The notes below the pieces were generated by a model. The model did no database searches. It had not been told where the DNA came from and worked only from the letters and a program-made list of their open reading frames with translations. Below are positions 25,836-32,974 of a stretch of 35,138 nt of DNA, in pieces (the stretch's first letter is position 1; each line of letters starts with the position of its first letter). The stretch comes from an uncultured Prevotellaceae bacterium (GTDB taxonomy: Bacteria; Bacteroidota; Bacteroidia; Bacteroidales; Bacteroidaceae): the NCBI GenBank assembly GCA_937902455.1, contig CALELI010000061.1:1-35138 (forward strand), given 5' to 3'. The translations under genes and the position numbers were made by a program.

Positions 25836-26720
25836 TAATCCTATGCTCTCTATCCCCAGTTCCTCCATACGCTTCGGTAGCTGGTCGATGATATTCTTGC
25901 AGGTCATCGGTTCCACGAGGTTTGCCGACCCCACCTGCACAGCCGTTGCTCCAGCCATCATCATCTCTATCACGTCATCAGCACTTGACACCCCTCCGCA
26001 TCCCATTATCGGGATATTGCAGGCATGGGCAACCTGGTAGACCATCCTCACCGCCACAGGGAATATAGCCGGGCCAGAGAATCCACCCATCTTGTTTGCC
26101 ACTACCGGTCTTCTTCTCTTTATGTCTATCCTCATTCCGAGGAGAGTATTTATCAGGGTCAGCCCGTCAGCGCCGGCATCCTCGCACGCCTTGGCAATGC
26201 TGACAATGTCGGTCACGTTCGGAGTCAGTTTTATGAACACCGGCTTGGTCGTCACGGCCTTTACGGCCTTTGTCACCTCCGCAGCCGACTTGGGTTCCGT
26301 ACCGAAACTCATGCCGCCGTTGTGGACATTCGGACAGCTCACGTTCACCTCGATGATGTCCACGCTGTCGTTTATCCTCCTGCAGCATTCAGTATATTCA
26401 TCCACCGAGAACCCACTGATGTTGGCAATTATCGGCTGATGATAGAAAGTCTTCAGACGCGGGATTTCCACGTTCACCACGGCATCGACTCCCGGGTTCT
26501 GCAGCCCGACACTGTTTATCATCCCCTCATAGCACTCTGCTATTCTCGGAGTCGGATTGCCGAAACGCGGTTCCAGGGTAGTACCCTTCAGCGAGATTGC
26601 CCCAAGGATATTCGGGTCGAAGAAGTCTCTGTATTCCCCTCCGAAACCGAAAGTACCACTTGCAGGAATCACCGGATTCTGCAGTCTCACACCAGCCAGT
26701 TCTACAACAGTATCAATCAT
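25797..26720 (-). CDS. pyrD: Dihydroorotate dehydrogenase, type 1B catalytic subunit
   Basis: The 307-residue FMN enzyme has SGTFGFGGEY, the N/Q-rich MINSVGLQNPG, the type 1B catalytic Cys129 in NVSCPNVHNGG, and the FMN phosphate motif GCGGVSSADD. It oxidises dihydroorotate to orotate and passes electrons to PyrK, whose gene lies 17 nt upstream. The normal protein probably ends around GIESIG; the tail after it is encoded by heptamer repeat DNA and looks like a neutral extension. Confidence 0.96.
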   Translation of the reverse strand: MIDTVVELAGVRLQNPVIPASGTFGFGGEYRDFFDPNILGAISLKGTTLEPRFGNPTPRIAECYEGMINSVGLQNPGVDAVVNVEIPRLKTFYHQPIIANISGFSVDEYTECCRRINDSVDIIEVNVSCPNVHNGGMSFGTEPKSAAEVTKAVKAVTTKPVFIKLTPNVTDIVSIAKACEDAGADGLTLINTLLGMRIDIKRRRPVVANKMGGFSGPAIFPVAVRMVYQVAHACNIPIMGCGGVSSADDVIEMMMAGATAVQVGSANLVEPMTCKNIIDQLPKRMEELGIESIGLVNSYQLTVNNEL

Positions 26721-26724
26721 TGTT

Positions 26725-26759
26725 CTCTATTCTCTATTCACTTTTCACTATTCACTCCG
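26725..26759. repeat. Heptamer microrepeat spacer (5 units)
   Basis: CTCTATT, CTCTATT, CACTTTT, CACTATT, CACTCCG run in register. The PyrK C-terminus (VNSEK) and stop (26738-26740) lie inside it. Confidence 0.85.
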
Positions 26760-27490
26760 AACTCCGTTCGGTAAAACACCGGTCCATCCTTGCACACACG
26801 CTTCACACCCTCGTTCGTCTGGACGCTGCAACCCACACAGGCACCGAATCCGCATCCCATTCTCTCCTCCAGGCTCAGCTGTCCCGGCATGTCCTCTGGC
26901 AGAGCCTTCATCAGCGCCTTCATCATCGGCATCGGTCCACAGGTGAAGAAATAGTCACAGTCAACGTTCTTTTCCCCGATGGCATCAGTCACGAATCCCT
27001 TCACCCCCTCACTTCCGTCATCAGTCGATACCACCACATTCGCACCTATTGCCCTGAACTCGTCGAGGTAGAACAGTTCCTCCTTCCTTGCAGCACCAGC
27101 CACAACCGTCAGTTCGTCCACATCCTTCACAAGCCGTTTTGCCAAGCCATAGAGTGGAGCCAGACCGATTCCACCACCCACGAGCAGCGGCTTCCTGCAT
27201 CCAGCCATACTGAATCCATTTCCAAGTCCAGTCAGGATATCCAGTACAGAACCAGCCGTCAGTTTCGACATCTTGTCCGTACCCTTCCCCACTACCTTAT
27301 ATAATAATGTGACAGTCTCCCCGTCCCAGTCGGCAATACTGATTGGTCTACGCAGATAGCACCCCTCCAGTCTGATGTTCACAAACTGTCCCGCAGCACC
27401 AATTGCACTCGTGTCACCCTCAAGCACCATCCTGAAGATCCCCCGTGCAATCTCCACGTTATTCCTTACTATGTATTTGCCCTGTTTCAT
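26738..27490 (-). CDS. pyrK: Dihydroorotate dehydrogenase electron transfer subunit
   Basis: The 250-residue protein has an FAD-binding barrel (LRRPISIAD near 46-54), an NAD-binding domain (VGGGIGLAPLYGLAK at 104-118; FFTCGPMPMM) and a C-terminal 2Fe-2S site with C213, C218, C221 and C233 (GCGFGACVGC, RVCKDG). It moves electrons from PyrD to NAD+. All cofactor motifs are intact. It sits between pyrC and pyrD in the operon. Confidence 0.96.
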   Translation of the reverse strand: MKQGKYIVRNNVEIARGIFRMVLEGDTSAIGAAGQFVNIRLEGCYLRRPISIADWDGETVTLLYKVVGKGTDKMSKLTAGSVLDILTGLGNGFSMAGCRKPLLVGGGIGLAPLYGLAKRLVKDVDELTVVAGAARKEELFYLDEFRAIGANVVVSTDDGSEGVKGFVTDAIGEKNVDCDYFFTCGPMPMMKALMKALPEDMPGQLSLEERMGCGFGACVGCSVQTNEGVKRVCKDGPVFYRTEFGVNSEK

Positions 27491-27499
27491 CCTTTATTT

Positions 27500-27534
27500 T
27501 TCATTCTTCATTGTTCATTGTTAACAGTTAACTC
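27500..27534. repeat. Heptamer microrepeat spacer (5 units)
   Basis: TTCATTC, TTCATTG, TTCATTG, TTAACAG, TTAACTC run in register between pyrK and pyrC; the pyrC stop is inside. Confidence 0.85.
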
Positions 27535-28682
27535 CAAATGACCTTTCCCACTACTTCCATTCCGTCAAACGGACAACTCCTGCCCTTGCTCTTGAAGGTC
27601 GACGAGTCAATGCGGAACGGATGTGCTATGTCCACCTTTATGCGTTCGTCAGTCTCTGGAAGTCTCAGTATCTTCCTGCCGTTCCTGCTCATCAGGTCAG
27701 TCAGGCGTTCAAGCGTTATGATTCCCGTCTTCACGAACTGAGTATACATCACCGGAAAAGCACTCTCCAGTCCCACCACACCGTTCAGGCTGTGAGCGAA
27801 TCCTCCCGATTTCTCCTCCTCGGTATGCGGAGCATGGTCTGTGGCGATCACGTCGATAGTGCCGTCCTTCAGAGCCTCCACCAGAGCCAGCCTGTCCTCC
27901 TCCCTGCCGATAGGCGGGTTCATCCTGAACCGTCCGCCGTCAGGTCCGTCAGCATCCACGAGAGGCTGCGACAGACAGAGGTAGTGCGGAGCCGTCTCGC
28001 AGGTCACCTTCACACCCTCGGCCTTACCCTTGCGGATAAACTCAATGCTCTCCTTCGTGGAGATATGGCAGAGATGCAGACGGCATCCCGTCTTCCCCGC
28101 CAGGCGGATATTCCTCTCCACCTCCGTATATTCCCTCTCACGGTCATCGCCGCACCCCTTCTCGCAGTGAGTCACGATCAGGCCGTCGAGAGCCGCGATC
28201 CTCCTCATGCATTCCTCCATCACCTCGTCACTCTCCACTCCACTGCCGTCATCGCTGAATCCGGCAACGAACGGCATCATCTCCTCATATTCGGCAGGTG
28301 CCACGCCCTCCCTGCCCTTCGTGATACACCCGAACGGCAGCACCTCCACCTGAGCCTCAGCCTTTATGAGGTCGAGCTGCACCCTGAGATTCTCCAGACA
28401 GTCAGGAGCAGGATTCAGGTTCGGCATCGTACATACCAGTCCATACCCGCCAGCCTTGGCAGCCATGCTGCCAGTCAGGACAGTCTCCTTCTCCGGATTC
28501 CCGGGAACCCTGAAATGAACGTGTAAGTCAACCAGTGGAGGTAAAAAAACAAAAGACGGACTGCCACAATGACAGTCCGCATTTATTTCGTTCGACAGCG
28601 CAGAATCGCAAGCGCAACCATTCTCAATCAAGGCACCAGCCTTAATTTCCCCCTCTTGTTTTTTATGCTGCAAGTGTCGCAC
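27528..28682 (-). CDS. pyrC: Dihydroorotase, class I type with reduced N-terminus
   Basis: The 384-residue (from GTG) amidohydrolase has all expected metal-site motifs: H54-V-H56 in DLHVHFRVPG, TMPNLNP, GFSDDG (D144), H172 in VTHCEKG, H206 in CHISTKES, ETAPHYL, RMNPPIG and D282 in IATDHAPHTEEEK. It closes carbamoyl aspartate to dihydroorotate. The N-terminal part (residues 1-50), normally a beta-sandwich ending in xPGlvDxHVH, is short, Cys-rich and poorly conserved (IENGCACDSALSNEINADCHCG). A start inside this part is possible. It is the first gene after the pyr promoter. Confidence 0.9.
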   Translation of the reverse strand: MRHLQHKKQEGEIKAGALIENGCACDSALSNEINADCHCGSPSFVFLPPLVDLHVHFRVPGNPEKETVLTGSMAAKAGGYGLVCTMPNLNPAPDCLENLRVQLDLIKAEAQVEVLPFGCITKGREGVAPAEYEEMMPFVAGFSDDGSGVESDEVMEECMRRIAALDGLIVTHCEKGCGDDREREYTEVERNIRLAGKTGCRLHLCHISTKESIEFIRKGKAEGVKVTCETAPHYLCLSQPLVDADGPDGGRFRMNPPIGREEDRLALVEALKDGTIDVIATDHAPHTEEEKSGGFAHSLNGVVGLESAFPVMYTQFVKTGIITLERLTDLMSRNGRKILRLPETDERIKVDIAHPFRIDSSTFKSKGRSCPFDGMEVVGKVIWS

Positions 28683-28707
28683 AGTCCTAATTTCTTTTTA
28701 CAGGGGA

Positions 28708-28738
28708 CAAAGTTAGAAAAAATTTTTGATGCAGCAAA
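28708..28738 (-). promoter_or_regulatory. Promoter of the pyr/pur gene run
   Basis: On the minus strand TTTG (28738-28735), 19 bp, TAACTTTG (28715-28708) is a consensus Bacteroidetes promoter. Transcription should begin near 28702, about 20 nt before the pyrC GTG. Confidence 0.8.
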
Positions 28739-28814
28739 ATTTTTTTCTACACCCTCTCCACCTCTCCCGTCAATCGGGCGAGAGCAACATCTCGCATTTC
28801 GCTTGCAGTCTTCG

Positions 28815-29747
28815 CTACAACTTCTCAATCCTTCTTCTGATCAGTTCCACGTAAGCATCTTTCAACTCTTCCATCAGGAAAGAGTCCATGATACACGTAA
28901 TGAACTTTTCTTCATGCGCCTTGTACTTTGCGAAGAGATTCGGCATTACGTTATCAGGCAAACCGAGAGTTTTGGCAGCCTTGACAAAATCATCGGCCTC
29001 TATCTTTGATTTCCTCCCGTTTAGCGTGAGTGCAAGTTCCTCCCTGTCACGAGGATTGACAATAGCAGCATTTAGCATGTCGTATGCAGGAGTGAGGCGA
29101 GGCTTGCCCTCCTTGGGTTCGTAGAGCGAGAAGTTCTTGAGGTGCATGTCGTTGTTGCCCACAATCCAAGAGAAAAGCAGAACCTCCATAAAATTCGTCA
29201 GATCCATTTTCGGCACGGAAGAATAGCGCAGAATCGTCTTTCCGATGGTTTCATACGAACTCTTGTATTTGTATTCCGTCTGACGTTCAGTCAGCTGGCA
29301 GAAATCCTCCATTGCAATCTTTTCGCCTTTCGACGTACGGTCAATACGCCTTGTGACATAGCAGAACGAGTCATCCGCCATTCGCATCAGGGAATGAGGC
29401 ACGACATCAATCCTTGCCACTTCTGCAAGGTGCATCGTGAGATCTTCCACCTCTGGCAGCTGGAGATAAGCATCCGTCTGAGGCTTCATGATGAAACCAC
29501 CCCAAAGCCCCACGATAGTAAGTCGACGTTTGCCCTCGTGTTTGTTCAGATTAAGCGACAACTTCGGCTGGACGCCAGTCAGAGATGTCTGTTCCTTGAT
29601 GACCTGTGATGCCAACGAGTCAATTTCCTCAAGTGTATAATCAAGCGAAGGAACCTCTTTTGTTCCGAAGAATTTCTTGGCGCACGCAGGATGAAAGTCC
29701 GACTCTCCTGCATTAAGCGGATGGTAGCAGAACAAGCATTTACACAT
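28815..29747 (-). CDS. hipT: HipA-like serine/threonine kinase toxin, C-terminal part (HipT-like)
   Basis: The 310-residue protein carries only the kinase part of HipA. A short zinc-finger-like N-terminus (CKCLFCYHPLNAGESDFHPAC) precedes the Gly-rich loop TSLTGVQPK (S55, T57), which matches the HipA S150 autophosphorylation loop and resembles the SxS motif of HipT. K88 (FIMKPQ) should bind ATP; GNNDMHLKNF holds D200 and N205; D223 (PAYDML) binds metal. Relatives phosphorylate aminoacyl-tRNA synthetases and halt growth. It overlaps the upstream small HipA_N gene by 8 nt. The three-gene order suggests a HipBST-type system. Confidence 0.88.
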   Translation of the reverse strand: MCKCLFCYHPLNAGESDFHPACAKKFFGTKEVPSLDYTLEEIDSLASQVIKEQTSLTGVQPKLSLNLNKHEGKRRLTIVGLWGGFIMKPQTDAYLQLPEVEDLTMHLAEVARIDVVPHSLMRMADDSFCYVTRRIDRTSKGEKIAMEDFCQLTERQTEYKYKSSYETIGKTILRYSSVPKMDLTNFMEVLLFSWIVGNNDMHLKNFSLYEPKEGKPRLTPAYDMLNAAIVNPRDREELALTLNGRKSKIEADDFVKAAKTLGLPDNVMPNLFAKYKAHEEKFITCIMDSFLMEELKDAYVELIRRRIEKL

Positions 29748-30078
29748 CGTTCACCCCCTTTCTTTCTATGACACTTACAGCCCCTATGCAATCCTTACAG
29801 CACAGCAAGAGAAGCGACATACGGTCAAGTACGCTGATGTCGGTATTGCGAATAGCCACATCCAGGAGCCAACCTTCGGGAATCAGACCATCAAAGAAAG
29901 GGAACAGCACGTTACTCGTGTACGCCTCTTCCTGCAATGGCAGCGTCAGACTTACAGCCTTTACGCCTTCCATAGCAAGATATTCTGGCAGATACACGAA
30001 CTCATAACCGTCATCCACTTCGGACAGCAGTCCTGCCAGATGCTCCTTATAATAAACTTCCGCTTGCCTGAGTACCAT
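29740..30078 (-). CDS. hipS: HipA N-terminal-domain protein (HipS-like)
   Basis: The 112-residue protein corresponds to the N-subdomain of HipA as a separate polypeptide (couple_hipA type), with YYKEHLAGLL near the start and FFDGLIPEGW near residue 62. In the E. coli O127 HipBST system the equivalent small protein HipS is the antitoxin (known for that system; inferred here). The gene begins 6 nt after hipB and its 3' end overlaps the kinase gene by 8 nt (ATG inside GATGTGTAA). A fortuitous split of one hipA gene is less likely, because the junction has a proper start-stop overlap. Confidence 0.85.
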   Translation of the reverse strand: MVLRQAEVYYKEHLAGLLSEVDDGYEFVYLPEYLAMEGVKAVSLTLPLQEEAYTSNVLFPFFDGLIPEGWLLDVAIRNTDISVLDRMSLLLLCCKDCIGAVSVIERKGVNDV

Positions 30079-30084
30079 ACGCTA

Positions 30085-30288
30085 TCAATCTTTTGGCGTT
30101 GCCGTCAGTTCGTAATTAAAGAGGTCGAGCAACTGATTGACCTTATCCATGCGAAGCGTTGCCTTCCCCTGCTCCAGATTGCGTATGAAGCAAAGTCCCA
30201 CTCCCGATTTCAGGGCGAGATCCTCCTGAGTCAGACCATACTCCTTGCGTAGGTCTTTCACTGTGTTTGATAAGCTTGTCCTTGCCAT
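30085..30288 (-). CDS. hipB: HipB-like XRE-family DNA-binding protein
   Basis: The 67-residue protein is almost entirely one helix-turn-helix domain (VKDLRKEYGLTQEDLALKSG, then FIRNLEQGK). In hip systems HipB dimers bind operators in their own promoter and recruit the toxin for autorepression. It is the first gene of the operon. A large inverted repeat covers its promoter region. Confidence 0.92.
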   Translation of the reverse strand: MARTSLSNTVKDLRKEYGLTQEDLALKSGVGLCFIRNLEQGKATLRMDKVNQLLDLFNYELTATPKD

Positions 30289-30305
30289 AATGCAGCTATT
30301 TTATG

Positions 30306-30313
30306 CAAAAGTA
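30306..30313 (-). promoter_or_regulatory. hipB -7 promoter box
   Basis: TACTTTTG, in the context TTAGTACTTTTGCA, which is also found before the DUF4143 gene. The ATG is 17 nt away. No clear TTTG at -33; the inverted-repeat operator occupies that place. Confidence 0.55.
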
Positions 30314-30326
30314 CTAATAAAAGCAC

Positions 30327-30393
30327 AAACTACATCATAACGAATATAGTTTAACAAAACTTTAACATTTTTATATTCGAAATGATGTAGTTT
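30327..30393. promoter_or_regulatory. Large inverted-repeat operator before hipB
   Basis: Arm 1 (30327-30348, AAACTACATCAT-AA-CGAATATA) and arm 2 (30372-30393) match at 20 of 22 positions, separated by 23 bp. The only mismatch is the central AA/AA. Arm 1 lies over the -33 region of the hipB promoter. Nested AAACTA/TAGTTT half-sites recur at 30327, 30347 and 30388. It probably binds HipB. Confidence 0.8.
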
Positions 30394-30434
30394 TACTCTA
30401 TTTTTCATGCCAAGTCAAACTCACTACCACTATT

Positions 30435-31715
30435 CTATGGTTTTAAACTGCCGATGGGAACGACATATATGCCATCCGAACGGCGATAAGCATACTGACC
30501 TACACCTGTTAAGACCATCATAAACGATGGTGCTTTCATCTTATCCGTATCAATTTTGGCGGACAAGGCTTTGAGGGTAGTCGCTCCTTTTTCTATATTG
30601 TCTGCACCACCCAGTTTGATTTCAATAAGTCCGTATGAGCCATTGCGACGATGGAGAACAGCGTCACACTCCAGGCCGTTTTTATCGCGATAGTGGAAGA
30701 CCTCCCCATCTAAGGCGTCAGCATAAACACGTAAATCGCGAATAGCCAATGTCTCAAAATAAAAGCCAAAGTCTATCAGATTATTCAATAAATCCTTTGG
30801 CCCGATTCCCAAAGCCGATGTAGCTATACTGGAATCCACAAAATAGCGAGTGTCACTGGTCCGTATAGCCGTTTTACTACGCAAATTGGGATTCCAGGCC
30901 CGCATGTCTTCTTCCAGGAATATCTTACTAAGTACCCTTACATAATCCTCCACCGTGTCTGTACTGATGGTAGTGTTTTCATTATTGATTATGTCTGCAC
31001 GAATGGTGGTATATGGTATCTGTTCGCCTTGGTTGCGAGCCAGACTGCGGATAATGCGCGACATCGTATTGGCATCACGTCTTACATCATCCACACTGGA
31101 TATATCCGAATTGAGCACAGCCTTGAGATAGGCATGCGGAACACGAAGTGCGGCTCGTTCAGATAATGTCAGCGTTCCCGGCCATCCTCCTCGGCATGTC
31201 AGATATGCTAATTTATCTAAATCAACAGTGGCAGCACCATCTGGCATTGCTCCATTGAATAATGCCTGAAGGCTCACGTCACCGGTACTATCTCCTGACT
31301 CCCAAAGTGACATAGTGCGCATTGTAATCCAGTCGAAACGGCCAGCACCACTATGAAAGATCCGTTTCCTGTCTTTCTCCTTTGGAACGGCAGAACCTGT
31401 AAAGATAAATTGTCCGACATGCTCCGAGCGATGGTCAATCTCAAAACGTGCAGCATCCCACAATTGGGGTGCTAACTCCCACTCGTCAATTACCCGTGGG
31501 GTGTCTCCTTCCAGTAAACGCCCTATATTAGTTTGTGCCAGTGAAAGATTTTGCTCCTTTTGAGTTGGATCATCCATGTATAGAACACTTTTGGCATGAT
31601 GAACTGAGGTGGTGGTTTTGCCACACCACTTCGTTCCTTGCACAAGGACGGCACCCAATGCCTCTAAACTTTCAGACAACAACTGGTCTGCAATTCGCAC
31701 TCTATATTCCTTCAT
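30435..31715 (-). CDS. AAA+ ATPase with DUF4143 domain
   Basis: The 426-residue protein has an AAA domain with Walker A GTKWCGKTT (27-35), Walker B-like RVIDEWE (74-80) and sensor-like FIFTGSA (103-109). The C-terminal DUF4143 region carries a PDDEXK-like set E321, D351 (GLECDA), E365-x-K367 (IEIKLGG). The family is common and mobile in Bacteroidetes; its role is not established, though defence or toxin-related roles have been suggested. It has its own promoter and a 23-bp tandem repeat upstream, and it lies directly upstream of the hip operon on the same strand. Confidence 0.9.
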   Translation of the reverse strand: MKEYRVRIADQLLSESLEALGAVLVQGTKWCGKTTTSVHHAKSVLYMDDPTQKEQNLSLAQTNIGRLLEGDTPRVIDEWELAPQLWDAARFEIDHRSEHVGQFIFTGSAVPKEKDRKRIFHSGAGRFDWITMRTMSLWESGDSTGDVSLQALFNGAMPDGAATVDLDKLAYLTCRGGWPGTLTLSERAALRVPHAYLKAVLNSDISSVDDVRRDANTMSRIIRSLARNQGEQIPYTTIRADIINNENTTISTDTVEDYVRVLSKIFLEEDMRAWNPNLRSKTAIRTSDTRYFVDSSIATSALGIGPKDLLNNLIDFGFYFETLAIRDLRVYADALDGEVFHYRDKNGLECDAVLHRRNGSYGLIEIKLGGADNIEKGATTLKALSAKIDTDKMKAPSFMMVLTGVGQYAYRRSDGIYVVPIGSLKP

Positions 31716-31740
31716 GTGTATTGATTTTACAATTTAGTTG

Positions 31741-31772
31741 CAAAAGTACTAAAAACAAATGATATATGCAAA
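31741..31772 (-). promoter_or_regulatory. DUF4143 ATPase promoter
   Basis: On the minus strand TTTG (31772-31769), 20 bp, TACTTTTG (31748-31741). The leader to the ATG at 31715 is about 20 nt. Confidence 0.75.
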
Positions 31773-31794
31773 AAAAATCTACCGATTTTCTTTA

Positions 31795-31863
31795 TTTCGT
31801 TCACCCAGTTGGCCGTGTTTCGTTCACCCAGTTGGCTGTATTTTGTTCACCCAGTTGGCGATG
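31795..31863. repeat. 23-bp tandem repeat, three copies
   Basis: Three adjoining 23-bp units share the core GTTCACCCAGTTGGC and differ at a few positions (TTTCG/TTTTG start; CGTG/TGTA/GATG end). They lie just upstream of the DUF4143 promoter. No ORF of note. Confidence 0.85.
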
Positions 31864-31954
31864 ATGCTATTGCTTAAGAGTACGACCCTTCTCTCAAACC
31901 AAAATTGGCTCCGCGTTTCACACCAAAGGCAGCCATTTGACTGCGCTTGCTATC

Positions 31955-31982
31955 ATTAATCGCTAATCATTAATCGCTAATC
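31955..31982. repeat. Heptamer microrepeat (4 units)
   Basis: ATTAATC, GCTAATC, ATTAATC, GCTAATC in register. The rest of the gap 31716-32080 shows nothing else beyond the 23-bp repeat and the promoter. Confidence 0.8.
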
Positions 31983-32080
31983 GATTGTGCCCCTCTCTAC
32001 TATGGAGCCCAATGACGCTCCAAATAATCTTAGTGACTGACTTGTATCCCAGAACAACAAGTTATCCATATTTTTATTAG

Positions 32081-32302
32081 TTAATTCAACTTTCGCTTGT
32101 GTACATATGACAAAAACAACAAAAACACTTGATGACAATGGTCTTGCAGATCTCCTAAATCCGTCGGTATTCCACAGGGAACCCCGCTGTCATAAAAAGG
32201 TACCTTCCCCATCGGCTCTGGATTCAGCCCATGCTTCATCAGCAGAAGGTAGCTCTCTTCAATATCTGTCATAGTGTGATTTGTTTCGTTCTTCTTTGCC
32301 AT
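32081..32302 (-). CDS. Small hypothetical protein (73 aa)
   Basis: I do not recognise this gene with confidence. The 73-residue product has a hydrophilic N-terminus (MAKKNETNHTMTDIEESYLLLMKHGL) and a segment VPFYDSGVPCGIPTDLGD that recalls the cleavage region of UmuD/LexA-type proteins (PxxxxxVxAGxPxxxxD). The rest of such a protein is absent in all frames, so it may be a remnant, or the likeness may be chance. The tail is hydrophobic (HQVFLLFLSYV). Confidence 0.4.
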   Translation of the reverse strand: MAKKNETNHTMTDIEESYLLLMKHGLNPEPMGKVPFYDSGVPCGIPTDLGDLQDHCHQVFLLFLSYVHKRKLN

Positions 32303-32367
32303 CGTTAATCATTAATATCGTATCGCAGAAGCGTACCAGAAATTCTATGGAAGGACTTGTCATAACG

Positions 32368-32952
32368 CTATGCAGTAGTGTGTTGGGTGCTGTTTTTGTC
32401 CTTATACTTTACTATGAGTTTGAGTTTTACGGAAGTATTGTCATCTTTCCCCTCTCTGTCATTAATCTTCTTTACGGATAACAAGCAGTATGGCATTAAC
32501 ACATAAGGGAGAGACAGGTGAATGGGATAATGCTTGACAAATGTCTTGCCATGTTGTATCTCAACCAGATTATAGCTATCTCTTGCATTTATATAATCTT
32601 TTTCAGAATGCAGTGAGACATACGAGGCGAATTTAGTCATAATGTTAGGATAGAATCGTTGAGCAAAGCTCTTTTCCAATTGAAGCGGATTTTGTTCAAT
32701 TAAGAAATCCGAGCATTCCACAAAACTCACCTCATCCTTTTCGTAAATCCAGGGAAGGCACTTTTGCATAATATCAACAAACTTTGAATCAACGTATTGA
32801 TAAAATGATTCCATTTCCACATTACAAACATGCGAAAACTCCACACTATTATCGTTATTCTGCCTGTAAATGAAACTGGTATCCTGAAATTTCTTGCCAA
32901 AAAGAACTTCATTATCCTTTATTCTATGGACTTTACAAACGTATTTGTTCAT
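32368..32952 (-). CDS. Hypothetical protein paired with Abi protein (194 aa)
   Basis: I do not recognise a family. The 194-residue product is soluble, rich in Tyr, Phe and Lys, has no signal peptide, and ends in a lysine-rich tail. It begins 22 nt after the stop of the HEPN Abi gene on the same strand, so the two are likely cotranscribed and could work together. The DNA is visibly more A+T-rich than the metabolic genes, as expected of accessory DNA. Confidence 0.6.
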   Translation of the reverse strand: MNKYVCKVHRIKDNEVLFGKKFQDTSFIYRQNNDNSVEFSHVCNVEMESFYQYVDSKFVDIMQKCLPWIYEKDEVSFVECSDFLIEQNPLQLEKSFAQRFYPNIMTKFASYVSLHSEKDYINARDSYNLVEIQHGKTFVKHYPIHLSLPYVLMPYCLLSVKKINDREGKDDNTSVKLKLIVKYKDKNSTQHTTA

Positions 32953-32974
32953 ATATAGCAGACATGCAAAACGT

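Noticed and set aside
27621..28526. 301-codon ORF on the plus strand
   Set aside because: It is antisense to pyrC, His/Arg/Ser-rich and without domain features.
28755..28785. Hairpin CTCTCCCG…CGGGCGAGAG as terminator of the hip operon
   Set aside because: The stem has a bulge and is not followed by a clear T-run on the minus strand, so it is not listed.
31795..31863. CRISPR-like array
   Set aside because: The three units adjoin directly with no spacers; it is a plain tandem repeat with no cas gene nearby.
31759..31959. 66-codon ORF over the 23-bp repeat
   Set aside because: The repeat is not a multiple of 3, no homology is seen, and it overlaps the DUF4143 promoter.
32281..32481. 66-codon plus-strand ORF with a hydrophobic segment, considered as a small membrane toxin
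   Set aside because: It is antisense to the 194-residue gene, and its apparent membrane segment is the complement of that coding region.
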